A stretch of DNA of 64,000 nt from Pterois miles (Eukaryota; Chordata; Actinopteri; Perciformes; Scorpaenidae). Each line of letters opens with the position of its first letter. Within the stretch, counting starts at the first letter, position 1. Under the pieces are notes generated by a model. The model worked only from the letters and a program-made list of their open reading frames with translations, did no database searches and was not told the DNA's origin. Made by a program: the position numbers and the translations under genes. Of the stretch, positions 1 to 12,930 are shown one piece after another. The stretch covers positions 16,564,501 through 16,628,500 of the forward strand of contig CAMQGK010000327.1 of assembly GCA_947000775.1 (NCBI GenBank). Reading direction: 5' to 3'.

Positions 1-3000
1 TGCAAATCCCTAAAGGACTGTCATAGAAACATGAAAAATATTATGATACATAATGAGATAAAACTAGAACATAACTAAGTCTAATTCTAGTCATATTATA
101 GTGATAATAGTGCTGGGCAGTGTGGTGGAAATCCAAATCACAATATTTAGACTATTTTTCTAATATTGATATGGTACAAATATGCATTACATCAGACAAA
201 AGTGTACATGCATGTAAATCGAGAACGTCAGTTACCAGCCTACTTTTGTTTTTCATCACAATTAACTTTATAGACACCCTAACCTCCAGAGACGAGGGGG
301 AAAAGGAGAGAGACTGGAGAGAAATAACAGTTTGTGGTGAGTTCTGAGTTCAGTCAGGCTGAGCTGACCACAATTAGTTGATTATACCCCTTTTCCACCA
401 AAATTAACATGTATATGCAAGTTCTTTAAACACAGGAAATCCCACTAAAAGTAGGCTAAAGACTCCTTTCCCATTGCCAGTGAGTATGCCGTCCTGTTTT
501 TTTTTTTTTTTTCTCGTTTGTCATGTTTGATGCCACAAATGTGCCAGAAACAAATTAGCAAACAGTGAAAATATAATGGTGGTTTCTTTTTTATATCTGT
601 TACTTACTCAGTCTTTCTTTCAAGCTCTCAAACCAGAGTTTGCCGATTTTGCTGATTTGTATTTTGTGTTGATCAACGAGGTAAAATTCTGTTTCTGTCA
701 ATGGAGTGTGGTGGCTTTGAGAAAGACATAAGCTGTTTCTGTTCACATCTACTCAATTCGATTCAATCAGCATTTGTACCCAGGTTTCCACCTAAAGACA
801 AAAGCCAGATGTTAGCAGGTGTTAGTGGGTTTTTTGTCCAGAGGGAAAGGGGCGTCAGTGAGCTTCAAAGAGTTTGGAAAGTGGATTTTGTTACCTTTGG
901 ACAGAGCGGGACTTGCGGTTTACCCCTGTTTCTAGCCTTTATGTTGAGCTAAGATAAGCTAAGATAAGACCGTTACATCTTGTCATCATTTCCCAAAATT
1001 AACTCTTCCATTGGGAGATATACAACAAAACATTTTTACCATTTACTGTAATAATGTGCTTTTAAATCCACCACTGTGTCCTACTGACATCATTAGATTA
1101 GATACATAATATAGGGATATGAAAGCCACACAACAGTTAATAAAAAAATACCACAATGTTCAACATGGTTACCACCACCAGACTCATTATTGACTATCAT
1201 AAGTCTCTGAAGGAATATTATAGGAGTGTTTTTGTTTGTGTGTGAGCCAGTGTGTGTGCACTGAAACATCTGCCCAGGATTTCATAGCCAAAAAATGAGC
1301 ACCACACAGGAACTGGGGCTGCTAGATGAGAATAACAAACGTTGTTAGTCTTTTATACGGGACACAGAGTTTTTCTAGAGAGCGCGCTGAGGCTACATGA
1401 CACATTTCTTTCATACGCAGGCTGACAGGCATTACCGTGAGAGAGAGAGAGCTTATGTGGCTACGCGGTAGTGATGGATGGCTGTATAAAAAGAGCCGGA
1501 GATCCCATCTGGGTCACGTCTTATCAGGCTGACTGATTCACATTGATGAAATCATGCCGGCTTGTTAACCCACCCAGTGGAAAAACTCTAAACTAATACT
1601 GAGGAAAACAAGGCAGCGTCTGAAGAGAGATGCATGTCAAGGAGAGAAGAAAAGGCAGAGCAAATAATGAGAGGGAGGGCAGCAGAGGGAAGATAAGTGG
1701 TAAATAGTGATGTAAAGTCACGGCAGGAGATAGATTGGGATAATAAGAGCTGACTGAGAGGGAGATGTGAGAGATCGAGGCAGACAGAGGAGCAAGAAAG
1801 AGAGAGAAATGCAGGCCGTGGGCTGCACACTGCAGAAAATGTCCATCATACCGGAGTACTCTCACTTTTTTGGGGAACTATTGATCATCACTGTCTGATG
1901 AGAAGATGGGCGATGAAAAAAAACATCTTTCTGGTTATTAGCTCTGACTGGTGTTCTCTCACTCACACTTTCTTCAAGGAAGTGCAATTGAATCACTCAG
2001 CACCAGACTACACGGCTTGTTATGACAGATATTATTCTTTGCAGTGTAACCACAGCACAGGAAATTGGCCAGGATCCACTCTCTCAACATTCATCCAATA
2101 GTCCTACTGAGACAATCTGCTAGTATAGTTACACTGTAACACCCTAACCCCCCAAATCAACCCACACTGCACCGCAGTGCAACCGTATGCACAGCATGCG
2201 TGTGTGTGTTCATCAGGTTCGCGTGTAGGTGTGTTTGTGTGAGGGCGGGTGGCTGTGTGTGGGAAATGGTGAGTTCTCAAGAAAATTTGACTTACTTTTT
2301 CCTCTGTTTTGACAGATGTTTTGGTTTAAAAACATTTTAAAAAAATCAAAGAAATCTCCCACTAAAAAGTTGGCAATTCCGATCTCTGCCCAAGTAGCGG
2401 TAAAAAAAATCACCCTAATGTCTATAATGGCTGAAAACAGCTGTCTCCAGAGGTTTGACTGGAAATTTCATGAAAGCAGCTACTAGAAATCTGCTGCGGT
2501 ATGAAATGTTTCCCTGCAAAATATGACAAACAACGAACACACCCACATAAATGACACACTTAAACTTCAAAATAGGAAAATATTGCAGAGCGTAATCCTG
2601 TAATCTATATTGTAAATGCAGCAAAATAAGGAAGAAAAACTTTCCCTTCTGGTGCAGGTGGGCTTAAGAAAACCAGATCACGGCAACTTGTCAGTAAACA
2701 AGCAGCATTCCTCAGCCCGTCTGTTTGCAATAAACGTAACCAGCACAACCTGATCTGCACCAGTTACTGTGTTTAGACAGTAGTGGATTTACCAGATCAA
2801 CATCTGGAAACATGCAGCGCCCACCCTGGCATGAATGTCAGGCTGACAGCCTACCTGGTAATGGGCTACATAATGTCAGTGGGATATTAATGGCAACAAA
2901 TTGCTGTCAAGTGAAAACTGTACGAGTCAACTTTCTAAGCTTTTCTTTTAAATGAAGGAAACTGTCCTCCATAGGCTTGGAAATAGTGTATGGTCAGGTT

Positions 3001-3033
3001 TTGTAAAACTGTTTCACATATGGCACATTTTTG
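1..3033. other. Non-coding, no gene seen
   Basis: There is no supported coding exon. The stretch contains a poly-T run near 498-512, a TGCTGGGCAGTGTGG block near 111 that resembles the edge of a fish repeat, and a short GA run near 1441. The unique-looking block 1380-1560 is noted in the findings. Confidence 0.6.
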
Positions 3034-3041
3034 TTTTTACT

Positions 3042-3499
3042 TAGGGATGAACCGATCTGACCTTTTCAGTCCCGATACCGATACCTGGGCTTTGGGTATT
3101 GGCCGATACCAAGTACTGATCCAGTACCAGAGTTTATGGCTCACTGTGTGGAAGTGACTGGGATCCTTTACGTGTAAGGCAACATCAGACTTGAAACAAA
3201 CATTTTATTTTACTTTGTAAAACAAAATGTAACAAATAAATATATAGATAACATATCACAAATTTAGTGAATTATGTATTATTAAAATATTAAATTGTAC
3301 ACCAACAACTTGGAGAAAAATCTTCAAAATTAACAGGAATACCAAACGTAAACTGTTTTAAATCAGCAACAAATTGGTCAAAAGTTAAACAGGACTATAA
3401 TTTCCAGAATACAGTCTAATGTATATGGTTCATTAACAAAAAAAATAAATGTAATAGATTACCGATATCCAATCCAGCATCAGTATCGGTGCATCCCTG
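3042..3499. mobile_element. hAT-like MITE with 8-bp target duplication
   Basis: The element starts TAGGGATGAACCGAT and ends ATCGGTGCATCCCTG, so the ends are inverted repeats of CAGGGATGCACCGAT. The flanks TTTTTACT (3034-3041) and GTTTTACT (3500-3507) match at 7 of 8 bases, the duplication length of hAT transposons. The interior is AT-rich and non-coding. The CCGATACCGATACC block near the left end is typical of this fish repeat. Confidence 0.8.
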
Positions 3500-3659
3500 G
3501 TTTTACTTCCTGGAGAAACTACAGTACCATATCATATTGTGTAAATTAGACTGTTAAGTTTGGTATAATAGTATTACAATTACCAAGCCTTTGTAGCTGC
3601 TCTGTGTTAGTTCAGCCTGGCTGCACAAAAAGATGTTTGAATGACGCTATAATTTGCGA

Positions 3660-4110
3660 GGCATTTAGTGTAGAGTAAGAACACTGTTCTTGCTTGTGGC
3701 GTGTCATTGGTACGCCACGTAGTCTGTACTGAGTCCAATGTAAACGCATTGACCTAAATTATGCCCACACACTATTAAATTGTCAATCATCAGAGGTAGT
3801 AAAGAAAAAGTGAGACAGACTACTTATGGTGGGTGGGAGGGGAGGTGGATTTTCACGACTTTCAAGCAGGAAACCAGTGTTTTTTAGTAACATACTTTCT
3901 GTACTTCTGTTACATTGTTTCTATATGTATTTTACTTACTTTACAAAATTATTTTAAGTCCAACCATGACGTTTGTCCTAAATCGGGTTTCTGAGTGGTT
4001 TTGTTGCCTAAACCTAACTGTAGACGTTACTGTAGTTTTGTTGCATGGCGTACAAACGACATGCAAAAAGCCTGACGTGTGTCCTCATGACACGCAGAAT
4101 GTCCTTTTTT
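3660..4110 (+). repeat. Interspersed repeat family C, copy 1
   Basis: This copy carries the module TTTTGTTGCCTAAACCTAAC (3999-4018), shared with 12720-12930 and, inverted, with 38290-38530. It also has a GTGTCATTGGTACGCCACG block that I recognise from fish repeats. Boundaries are approximate. Confidence 0.55.
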
Positions 4111-4112
4111 GA

Positions 4113-5845
4113 GGTTGTGCTATTCATACACCTTCCCATGAGACTGCCACTATTCGACACCAATAATCAATTACTAATGGTCTTTCTGGGACCCTGATAT
4201 TGAGGACAAACTGTAGTGTAAAATGCTGGCTGGCAGCTGTAAGCCTGGCCTCACTCTTCAGCACACAGATATCAACTGGCAGGAGATGTGTGCTTGAATT
4301 TGAATGTAGTTTGTATATATGACACAGTGATGTCTGCATGCTTTAAAAAATACACTCTTGGCAAAGGAAAGTGTTGTACGGTATGTTTATGCTAATAAAT
4401 CAGGCCAGTTCACGAGGTATGTGCTTTCAAGTAGTAGTAGCAGTTGTCACAGTATAAGCAGTAATACTACAGTACCATATGAGAGCTGTTTGCATTTTGA
4501 CGAGAATGAAAGCCTGAGGAAGTCTAATTAAATGTAAATTTTAGATATTTAACAGTATCGTTCATTTTCTAATTGCACAAAACATGACAGAATATCATCT
4601 CCGCTCTGCAGCACTCCACTTAATGTTGAACTGCTAATTCAGAGGAGAAACTGAGGGTAATACAGGAGAAAGCAAATGTTGCATCAAGCAGTCGTGTTTG
4701 CGCAGCGCCCCCTGGAGAGATCAGTCGCCTCCGACGGGAGTTACCTGCAGCAGCCAGGGAGCAAAACAGCCATTAAGCCAGCCAACACAGCCGATCGCCC
4801 TCCGCTAAAAAAACGACAGGCCTGTTACACAAGAAAAAAGCGACAGAGGATTACGCACACTGTCACTCTCTCCACATCGCGCCAGTGGACCAGCTTTACA
4901 CAACACACACTCACAGACTGCAGGATGGGTTACTAAAAATGGAGATAACTCACTCCCAGAGACACACACAAAGAGAGAGAGTCTTCTGCTTAACTTGCAT
5001 GTATTTGAATGAATAATAAGATAAGCGAATCAAAGAGTGCCGAAGCTGATAAAAAACAGAGACGGCGACCATAATCAATGTAGTTACAGCAAATATGGTT
5101 TGAGATGTACAGACAATGTTATGAAAGGAGTTCCACTCTAAATACTCTATCAAACATCAATTATGAGCTGAATTTGAGTCATACACAAGAGATTAATGGT
5201 TACAAGAAGATGACAATGACCCTTTATTGTACATCAGACCGACTGCTATGCATCTGATATTGTTGGTATGATGCAGCTTGATTGATTAAATATTTACTGT
5301 AGAATTAATTAATACCAGCATTGTTGAAATGATTCTAATGAGATATTCAGACTTTGCTCTCACACTATTAGTAGCAGAACTAGTCTTAATATAATAGCAT
5401 CGTATTAAATGCTGTTTCAGGGGATTTCCCACACTGACTGTTTGGAATTCCTCAAAAGATTTAAATATGAAAAACGTTTTTAAAAATTACTGAAATTTGG
5501 CACAACATATCTGCTGCTTCAGTTAAAGAGTGGGCAGTACCCGCTCTAAAAAAAATCCTGATACATTCAAGGATAGCGCACAAACCTCTGCCTCAGATCT
5601 ATCTGGGACAATGATGCCTGTGGAGCCTGCTGTCCAGGTATTTAAACCTAAGCACACCAACTGCTTGTGGGACTCTAGGCTCAAACCTAGTTTTGAAAAT
5701 CAATATGCATTTACAAGAAGTCACATTAGAGTATGTGCAGCAGCCAGCTACAACCTTTAATAACTACATTGGAGTGGTGCACTCTAGCATCTGCAGTTTG
5801 GGGGTAATGTACAGGTACAGATGGTTTCAATGTGGTTTAGTGCAA
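4113..5845. other. Non-coding, no gene seen
   Basis: No exon, RNA gene or bounded repeat is recognisable. Short open frames lack any domain. Confidence 0.6.
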
Positions 5846-5935
5846 AGTGAAAGAGAAAGAAAGAAAGAAAGATATTCCTTTATTAGTCCCACAGTGGGGA
5901 AATTCAGTTTTTCACACATTTACTGGTATAAAAAT
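5846..5935 (-). mobile_element. LINE 3' tail fragment with (GAAA)n terminus
   Basis: The conserved tail TTCCTTTATTAGTCCCACAG follows a (GAAA)n run. Read on the minus strand this is the 3' end of a heavily 5'-truncated LINE, or of a SINE that shares its tail, as at 61706. Confidence 0.75.
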
Positions 5936-6036
5936 GCATATAGTTCCCATTGTCAGCACTTTTTCTAGATGAGTCACAGCTATGTTTAGACTGTACTCCA
6001 CCCGCCTCTCTGTTTGAGACTAAGTATAAGATTAAC

Positions 6037-6786
6037 TAGGGCTGTCAAAATTAACGTGGTAACACGTTAATGCAGATTTGTTTGAACACCACTAATTTCT
6101 ATAACGCCTTAATGCAACTTGTGATTTTTAGGTTGTAGTAGGCTCAGTTTTAAACCGAGTGTGAAGAGATCATATTATGGCATCATATGAAACTAGAAAA
6201 CTTCAGGAATTCATTGGTACCAACCGTGTCATACTAGCTTGTCAGGATGGAGGCAAAATTACACTCCAAACTAAATTTTGATGAGGAAAAACTGGCATAG
6301 CTTTTTTCAAAGGGGTCCCTTGACCTCTGACCTCCATATATGTGAATGTAAATGGGTTCTCTGGGTACCCACGAGTCTCCCCTTTACAGACATGCCCACT
6401 TTATGATAATCACAAGTAGTTTGGGGCAAGTCTTAGTCAAGTCAGCACACTGACACACTGACAGCTGTTGTTGCTTGTTGGGCTTCAGTTTGTCATGCTA
6501 TGATTTGAGCATATTTTTTATGCTAAATGCAGTACCTGTGAAGGTTTCTGGACAATATTCTTTTGTGTTGTTAATTGATTTCCAAAAATAAATATATGCA
6601 TAATTTGCATAAAGCAGCATATTTGCCCACTTCCATGTTGATGTGAATATTAAGTACTTGACAAATCTCCCTTTAAGGGACATTTTGAATAGATAAAAAT
6701 GTGTGATTAATCGGCAATTAATTGAGATTAACTAAACATTTGTGCAATTAAACGCAATTCAATATTTTAATCGATTGAAAACCCTA
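6037..6786 (+). mobile_element. MITE family A, long copy
   Basis: The left end TAGGGCTGTCAAAATTAACG and right end TTAATCGATTGAAAACCCTA are inverted-repeat-like. The interior matches 54385-55036 over several hundred bases and 32035-32346 over its left part. The ATTAA shared by both flanks may be part of a worn target duplication. It is non-coding. Confidence 0.75.
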
Positions 6787-8111
6787 ATTAAGACTCCATA
6801 ATTGGGTCAGATTTTCCTCTGCGACTTACTGGGGGTTGTTTTTTAGGGAAAATAGGCTTTTGTGCCCATTCTTAAGACTATTAATTGGGTGGTTTTGTGG
6901 AGTTGGTCAGGTATAATCTGATGGGATTAGCGGCTGTGCTCTTTAAATAGAGTTCTGCGGCCAGGGATTAGATGATCACAGCCAGTCGTCCTCAAGAGCA
7001 ACAGATTTTCATCTCTACGGTTTTAGTTTAAGGGGGAAAAACAGAAGCGGGGTGATGGAGTAGGCTATGATGCTGCATGTAGATGTTTGTGTGTGTGACT
7101 CAAAACATGATGGAATATAGGAGTGAAAGTGTGTGAATGTGTTTAGCTGGGATGGTGTGTTTGGGGCTGGGGGTAGAGGTGGAGGGGGGTACTACCAGGG
7201 GCCCCTACCTTCCTCCCCTCAACTATCCTCCTCACATCTGGATACAATGTGGGAACAGGGCACTGAGGCCAGGGGGATAGCTGAGGGGAGGGTGTGAGTG
7301 TGCTGGGGGATTCTTTACAAAACATCAAGAGCCAATGGAAAAAGGTGGTGGTGCTGCTGCTGGTGGATGTGGGGCGGCGGTGGGGCTGTGTGTGTTGTGG
7401 TGGTGGAGGGGGGTGTGTGTGTGTGTGGGGGGGGGACTAAAAAGCTCCCTGTCTTTGGTCTCCTCTTCCCTGTGTAGTTGACTGCAAGGCCCCGAGCAAC
7501 AGACAGATAGAGAGGCAGCTGGGAACTGAGGTAGGCAGCAAACAGCAGCCCAGGAAACACAATGTGGGAACACGAACCCAGGCGAGGTAAAAATCTGGTG
7601 TTTCTGCTCTTAACGGGGTAAATACAGCGGATATAACAAGCAATCAGTCCACATTTAGATTTCCATACATGCGCTAAATACCGTTACTGAGTTCCACTTT
7701 TGATGCGAAACAAGTCAAAGGAATGTCCACATTAACCCATAATCAGGGTTCCTGCAGGGTTCACCAAATTAGATATAAGCCTTTTTCAGGCGTTTTAAAA
7801 ACCACATCAAATCCAATTTAATGCCTGTTTCATGACCATACCAGCCAAGCATGATGGAAAACCAGTAGGGATGATATGGACTAGAATTTTTTATTATATC
7901 ACATTTTTTTCAGTGTTTCACAGCAGTATATAACAAGGAGTCCTAGTGATATAATTAATTAAATTAATGTGCCCTGGACCTGCATAAGCAGCATAAATTG
8001 GATGGATGTATCAAACAATTTAAAATTCTGAATTTATTTGTTAATTTTGCTAAAATTTACACTTGCACTGCTGTTATGAGACAATGATCTTCCTAGCTTA
8101 TGTAGCTAGCG
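6787..8111. other. Non-coding with G/T-rich low-complexity stretch
   Basis: Low-complexity GGTGGTGG and (GT)n sequence occupies about 7345-7436 and generates spurious Pro/His-rich frames. The block 6880-7020 looks unique and is noted in the findings. No gene is seen. Confidence 0.6.
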
Positions 8112-8185
8112 GTAAGATAAGATAAGATAAGATATTCCTTTATTTGTCCCACAGTGGACAAATTTACAACAATTTACAGTGACGG
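8112..8185 (-). mobile_element. LINE 3' tail fragment with (GATAA)n terminus
   Basis: A (GATAA)n run is followed by a variant of the LINE tail (TTCCTTTATTTGTCCCACAG). It is the same class as 61706 but more diverged. Confidence 0.75.
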
Positions 8186-10591
8186 TGCTTTCCGCATGAA
8201 ACAATCCCATTTTTATTTTTCAGGTGTATAACTTCCCCCGACAACATGCAATCAGGTACAAAAACATTTCATGACTAACAATCTATCAGACTTTGTGCGC
8301 CTCTCTCTGGGGAAATAAAAGGCTTGATACAGTTTTTTCGAAAACATATGCACTAGTACTCCTGACGCTGATGTGTAAAAACACGGTATAAACACTTTTT
8401 TCTTAATATCATGTATTGCATCCATCTTGTCAAGCAAAAATCCATCTGGTACAAAGCCAAAATAATCTCTACAATCTGATTTGCCAACATTAACAAAGCA
8501 TGGGCTACATGGGGTACTTATTTGTCCTTGTTGAATAGAACCCTATGGAGTAAATTATAAATGTACATGACCTGCAACCCGTGCTTGCATCCAGCTTACA
8601 TTCATGCATGGAGTTGAACTGTATCTCTGATCCACATGTGGATTTGGGGTGAGCTCATTAGCCCCTGGGCGACCCTCGTCCTCCTCTTCCTCCTCCTCAC
8701 CTCTGTCCTCAGAGACCCTAAAGCCTGCTTGACCCCGCCACAACTCCACTACCACTTCCTATACCCTGTTTCCTGACGCCTGTTCAACCCATTCGCTACA
8801 AAATACAGAGAGTACAGGGGGCAAGACTGCCATAGTATCACTATCACAAGTATTAACAAAAGTTTAATTTCCTCGCTCTTCCATGTGGCTGATGATGATG
8901 ATGATCGCACAAAATGGTCACTTGTTACTATCATTCATTCTTTTGAGACAGATTCTGGCAGCAGAGGAGAAGTCAAGCTGCCCCTCGTATTTCCATATGA
9001 GTGGGTCTGCCCGGCCTCTTTTCCCACAACACAAGGGTATAACAATAGTGGCACACAGGCACATCACGTACAAAAGTCCTGCTCATTTAAAAAGCACTGT
9101 TATTGCTTTTAGACATTGTTGTTTGGGACTATGATTTTGTTATGATATTTGTATGTTTTAACCCCATAACTGAGAATAGGTATTAAGTCTTTCTCCTTTC
9201 TCATGATCAGAAAAGCAGGATTATATCCAAACTTGCATCCATCCGTACCCTCCTCTCTCATACACGCACTCACTAAAATGCATCATGGCAAGGTTAGGCT
9301 GACATCAGCGGCTAACGATCAGTTCCTCTGTGGGCTGAATGATTAGCTGCAGTAGCCTGGAGACTTTTCCAGCTTGTTTCCCTAAGTTGGTCAGACATGC
9401 AACATCGCTGGCCTTCAATCCTGCACTAACTACATCCACTCTCCTCCCTTCTCCCTGACTCCAAAAAGAGGAAAGACGTTTACAGACTAATAGATGATGC
9501 TAACAATATAGAGAATGCATTTAAGTCTGTTGTATTTAAAAGTTGTTTTCATGCTGAAATGGAGGAACAATGGTAGTTCCTTGAGGGAGATTAGACAACG
9601 TGGTGTGTGTGTAAATAGGTGGAGTAGCAGTTACATATTTGCATCAAAGTGAAACTATGAGAATGACAGGTTGCAAATACTTTTGGCAGAATCCATAATT
9701 TCCTGCTCTTTCTTTCTTTAGTTTCCAACTGACTTTATTAACATTCATTGCTGTGTACTTCCCAGAAATAACAATCAAATCTTATGACATTTCAGCTCCT
9801 CGTCATGGCTGACACTTTGTCTACAGAGCCATACTGGCCATCGCTACCAATATTAACTAGTTCCTGTCTTTATTCTGAAACAGCTGCAAACAAAGCATGA
9901 CTTCCTGTGCTTCAGATGATTGTTTTTATTCGAAAAAGAACCAGAATTTGTCTAATTTAAGACCTATTTAATTTTTTGTAGACCTTTTCTTTCCCATTTA
10001 GAGTGTGTTTATTAACTGGAACGGAACGGCGAATGCTAAAAAGGAGCCTCTCTGCTTAGGAAACAGTCCACCCAACCCCCACCCACCCTTAATGCCCTCT
10101 GGGCTGCTGTGAGTTTGGATTAAGTTTGGGTGCCATGTCCCCTCCCTACCGAGCCTGGCCGTCACCCCTGCAGAACATACATGCAGAGTTTTTGTGTCAT
10201 CGAGTGGCCCATCAAATGTGAAGAAGGCCATCAGGAAGGCCACAGAGAGATGACAGACTCGATAGATGAGGTAGAAAGAATGTAGAGGAAAGAAGAGCAG
10301 GTTTTACGAATTGGATAAGGGAGCTACTAAATGTGATGCATTGTGTAAAATATATCACAGTTTATACATAAAAGAATTATAATACCAAGACATCCATTTT
10401 CTGAAATAAAAAGTGAATCAGTGTTAAAAGTTGTTTCTATAACAGCATTGAGAATATCGTTTTTAAATTCCCATTTTAATGCTGTCTAATTAAGGTGTGT
10501 GTGTAAAGCAGTGGATCAATAATGGTAGTCTACTACGGTGACATCTGGGCTGGACAAAGAGTGCTGCTCCTTCCCCCGGCAGCTCTCCCCT

Positions 10592-10593
<2 letters not shown>
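8186..10593. other. Non-coding, no gene seen
   Basis: The stretch holds only short open frames without domains and no bounded repeat that I recognise. Confidence 0.6.

Positions 10594-10623
<30 letters not shown>
10594..10623. repeat. (CT)n microsatellite
   Basis: A pure CT run of about 30 bp. Confidence 0.95.
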
Positions 10624-11514
10624 AATCCCTGATCACAGCCACGTGGTTCTCTGAGCTATTTCTCCCAGCTAAGCTTATTCCTCCTCTTTAATCCCGCAGC
10701 AATCACAGCAACAATGCCGAGCATCAGTTCATAGACGCAGGCAGAAATCTATTAACTATGATCACCATGTCAGCTCAAAACCTGATAAGCGCTGCTAATG
10801 AATCCAGCCCATTCAGCTCCGCGCTGCGTGTGCTCGCGATTGTTATTTCATTGGATCATCAATAATGTGTAAGATGGAAAATCAACGTGAGTGCCAGTGA
10901 CAGATACAGCAGATTGTAATGTAGTAAACAGGCTTCCATTTGAAGTACTACTTTCTGTAAAAAAAAAAAAAAAAAACAAACTAACATATCTCATTCAATT
11001 CAGCTGATGGAGTACTCTGTACTGTATGTATATGACAGTGGTTGCATCACTGCAGGCCTGAGTGTCCTCAAACAGAGCTGCACTGATAGATGGGGTCGAT
11101 ATCCATCCCTGATCATCAGATTATCAGCCACTTCAATGTGGTCCAGCACTGATTTAAATGATGGTTCCAGCCTTTGCAAGGCAGATTAAAGTATTATCTA
11201 TTAGTACAACTTCTGGTAGTGGTGGTAGTAGTACTGTGACCATGCAGACTGTCAGTGTTTAAACAGCAAATATTGCAGACATGCACCTTCATGGGACATA
11301 AACACAAAAACGTCATTAGTTCCCATTATTTAGCCATAGTCATAGTGACATCACCTATTGGTTAGTGGACTGCCATTTTGAAGCTTGGAGTTTGACATTT
11401 TGGCCATCGCCATCTTGGTTTTTTGCAACCAGAAGTGACACAAGAGGGTGGTCGTACAAGTATTTTTAAGACCGTTAAGAATGACAATCCAAAAAGTACA
11501 TGATTTGTTAAACT
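10624..11514. other. Non-coding; contains a unique CNE-like block
   Basis: The stretch 10640-10900 is repeat-free with TAAT-type motifs and is discussed in the findings. A poly-A run lies at 10960-10976. Worn repeat-like sequence lies near 11060-11160. No gene is seen. Confidence 0.5.
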
Positions 11515-11788
11515 ACCGTATTTTTCGCACTATAAGGCGCACTTAAAATCACCCAGCTCTTTAACTCAGACACTGATGATGAAGGATTTGATGGATTTGT
11601 GGAAGAGGAATGAACTGAAAAGTGAGTGTATTGTTTAGTATTTCATGTGTTACAACTGACAAATGTTGAGAGTTATTGAAGTTATTGAGTTATTAAATGA
11701 ATTGAATAAAGTTTGACTTATATGACCATTTTGTTTCGCTTAATGCGCCTTATAATCCGGTGCGCCTTATAGTGCGAAAAATACGGTA
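11515..11788 (+). mobile_element. pogo/Tigger-like element retaining transposase C-terminus
   Basis: The ends ACCGTATTTTTCGCACTATA and TATAGTGCGAAAAATACGGT are perfect inverted repeats and extend inward (AGGCGCA / TGCGCCT). Between them the + strand at 11560-11613 reads FNSDTDDEGFDGFVEEE and then a stop. This acidic ending resembles the C-terminus of pogo/Tigger DDE transposases as I recall it. The element is about 274 bp and looks like an internal-deletion derivative of a full-length transposon, not functional on its own. Confidence 0.7.
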
Positions 11789-12589
11789 CTTGCACGACCT
11801 ACAGCTCTAAAATACAATCACAGCAACTATAATCATCGTCTTCATCACTAAAATATTCAGGAATCACACTCATCACTGGGCGTGATCTCAACATTAAATG
11901 ACTTCAAATGTGTCCCATGATCACTGTCACAGTAATTATTGTAATTGAAAAGCAGGCGTACCCTTTGATCTTAACATTCAGTATGGACTTTATTGTGTGT
12001 CGACTATATTAATTTTAATAGTGTGTTATTTGTGTGCTGTTGTGATAATATTTATAATGTAGCCTTTTACAGTGCAAATTGGGAGGGAAAAAAAGCTGCA
12101 CCTAATTAGCGTGGGTTGTTTCCACACCTACGTTCAGCTGGTGTTATTTAGTTGATGACAGGAACCAGTTTAAATAGCACTGTCATCTTTTCATTAGTAA
12201 CCCTGAAACATCAGTATAAAACTATATTGAATAATTACAGTAAAGAAAAATGTGAAGTTTTCTTACCACTTCATTGACTTGATTGCATTCTGAATATCCC
12301 CTTCTGTTCGCTAAATGAATAAATTGTACATACATTTGTATTTTACAGGACTTCTCAGTTAAATCCATTTCGTTTTTTTTGTACACAGTTGTTATGAGAA
12401 TTGGTGACGGCACATTTGCCCCTTGTGCAGGCTCATTCTCATACACCGTTCATTACCTACAAAAAACAATGTACTGCAAGTCAAATATATCCCACAAAAT
12501 CAGGTCAATTCAACAAACGCCTCTCAGGGAGGACATCTGGGTGGAAGGGTGGGTCAAAAAAGCCAGAGACTGCTGTTCGGGTCCCGTGT
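11789..12589. other. Non-coding, no gene seen
   Basis: No exon or bounded repeat is recognisable in this stretch. Confidence 0.55.
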
Positions 12590-12930
12590 GAAACCAAAAG
12601 TCAACGTTGATTTATTTGTCACGCAGCTTCCCTACTTATCACTTCTGAAGTTATTTTAATCCAGACTATGATTTTATGACGTAATTTTGTCATGAAACCA
12701 TCATGCTAAAATTACACAGTTTCCAGGGTTATTATGACCCAAACCATCTTTTCCTCAACCTAAGTAGTTTTGTTGCCTAAACCTAACCAAGTCAATCTTT
12801 TCCTAAACCTAAGTAGTATTAGTCACTAATTCCCATACTTAAGTTACGCCATTTCAGTTGTTATTTTAACCAAAACCACTATCTTTTTATAAACCTAAGT
12901 AGTTTTGTCACCTAAACCTGTGAAGACATG
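12590..12930 (+). repeat. Interspersed repeat family C, copy 2
   Basis: The module TTTTGTTGCCTAAACCTAAC (about 12768-12787) recurs about 130 bp later in the diverged form TTTTGTCACCTAAACCTG, so the copy has an internal tandem structure. It shares the module with 3660-4110 and 38290-38530. Confidence 0.55.
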
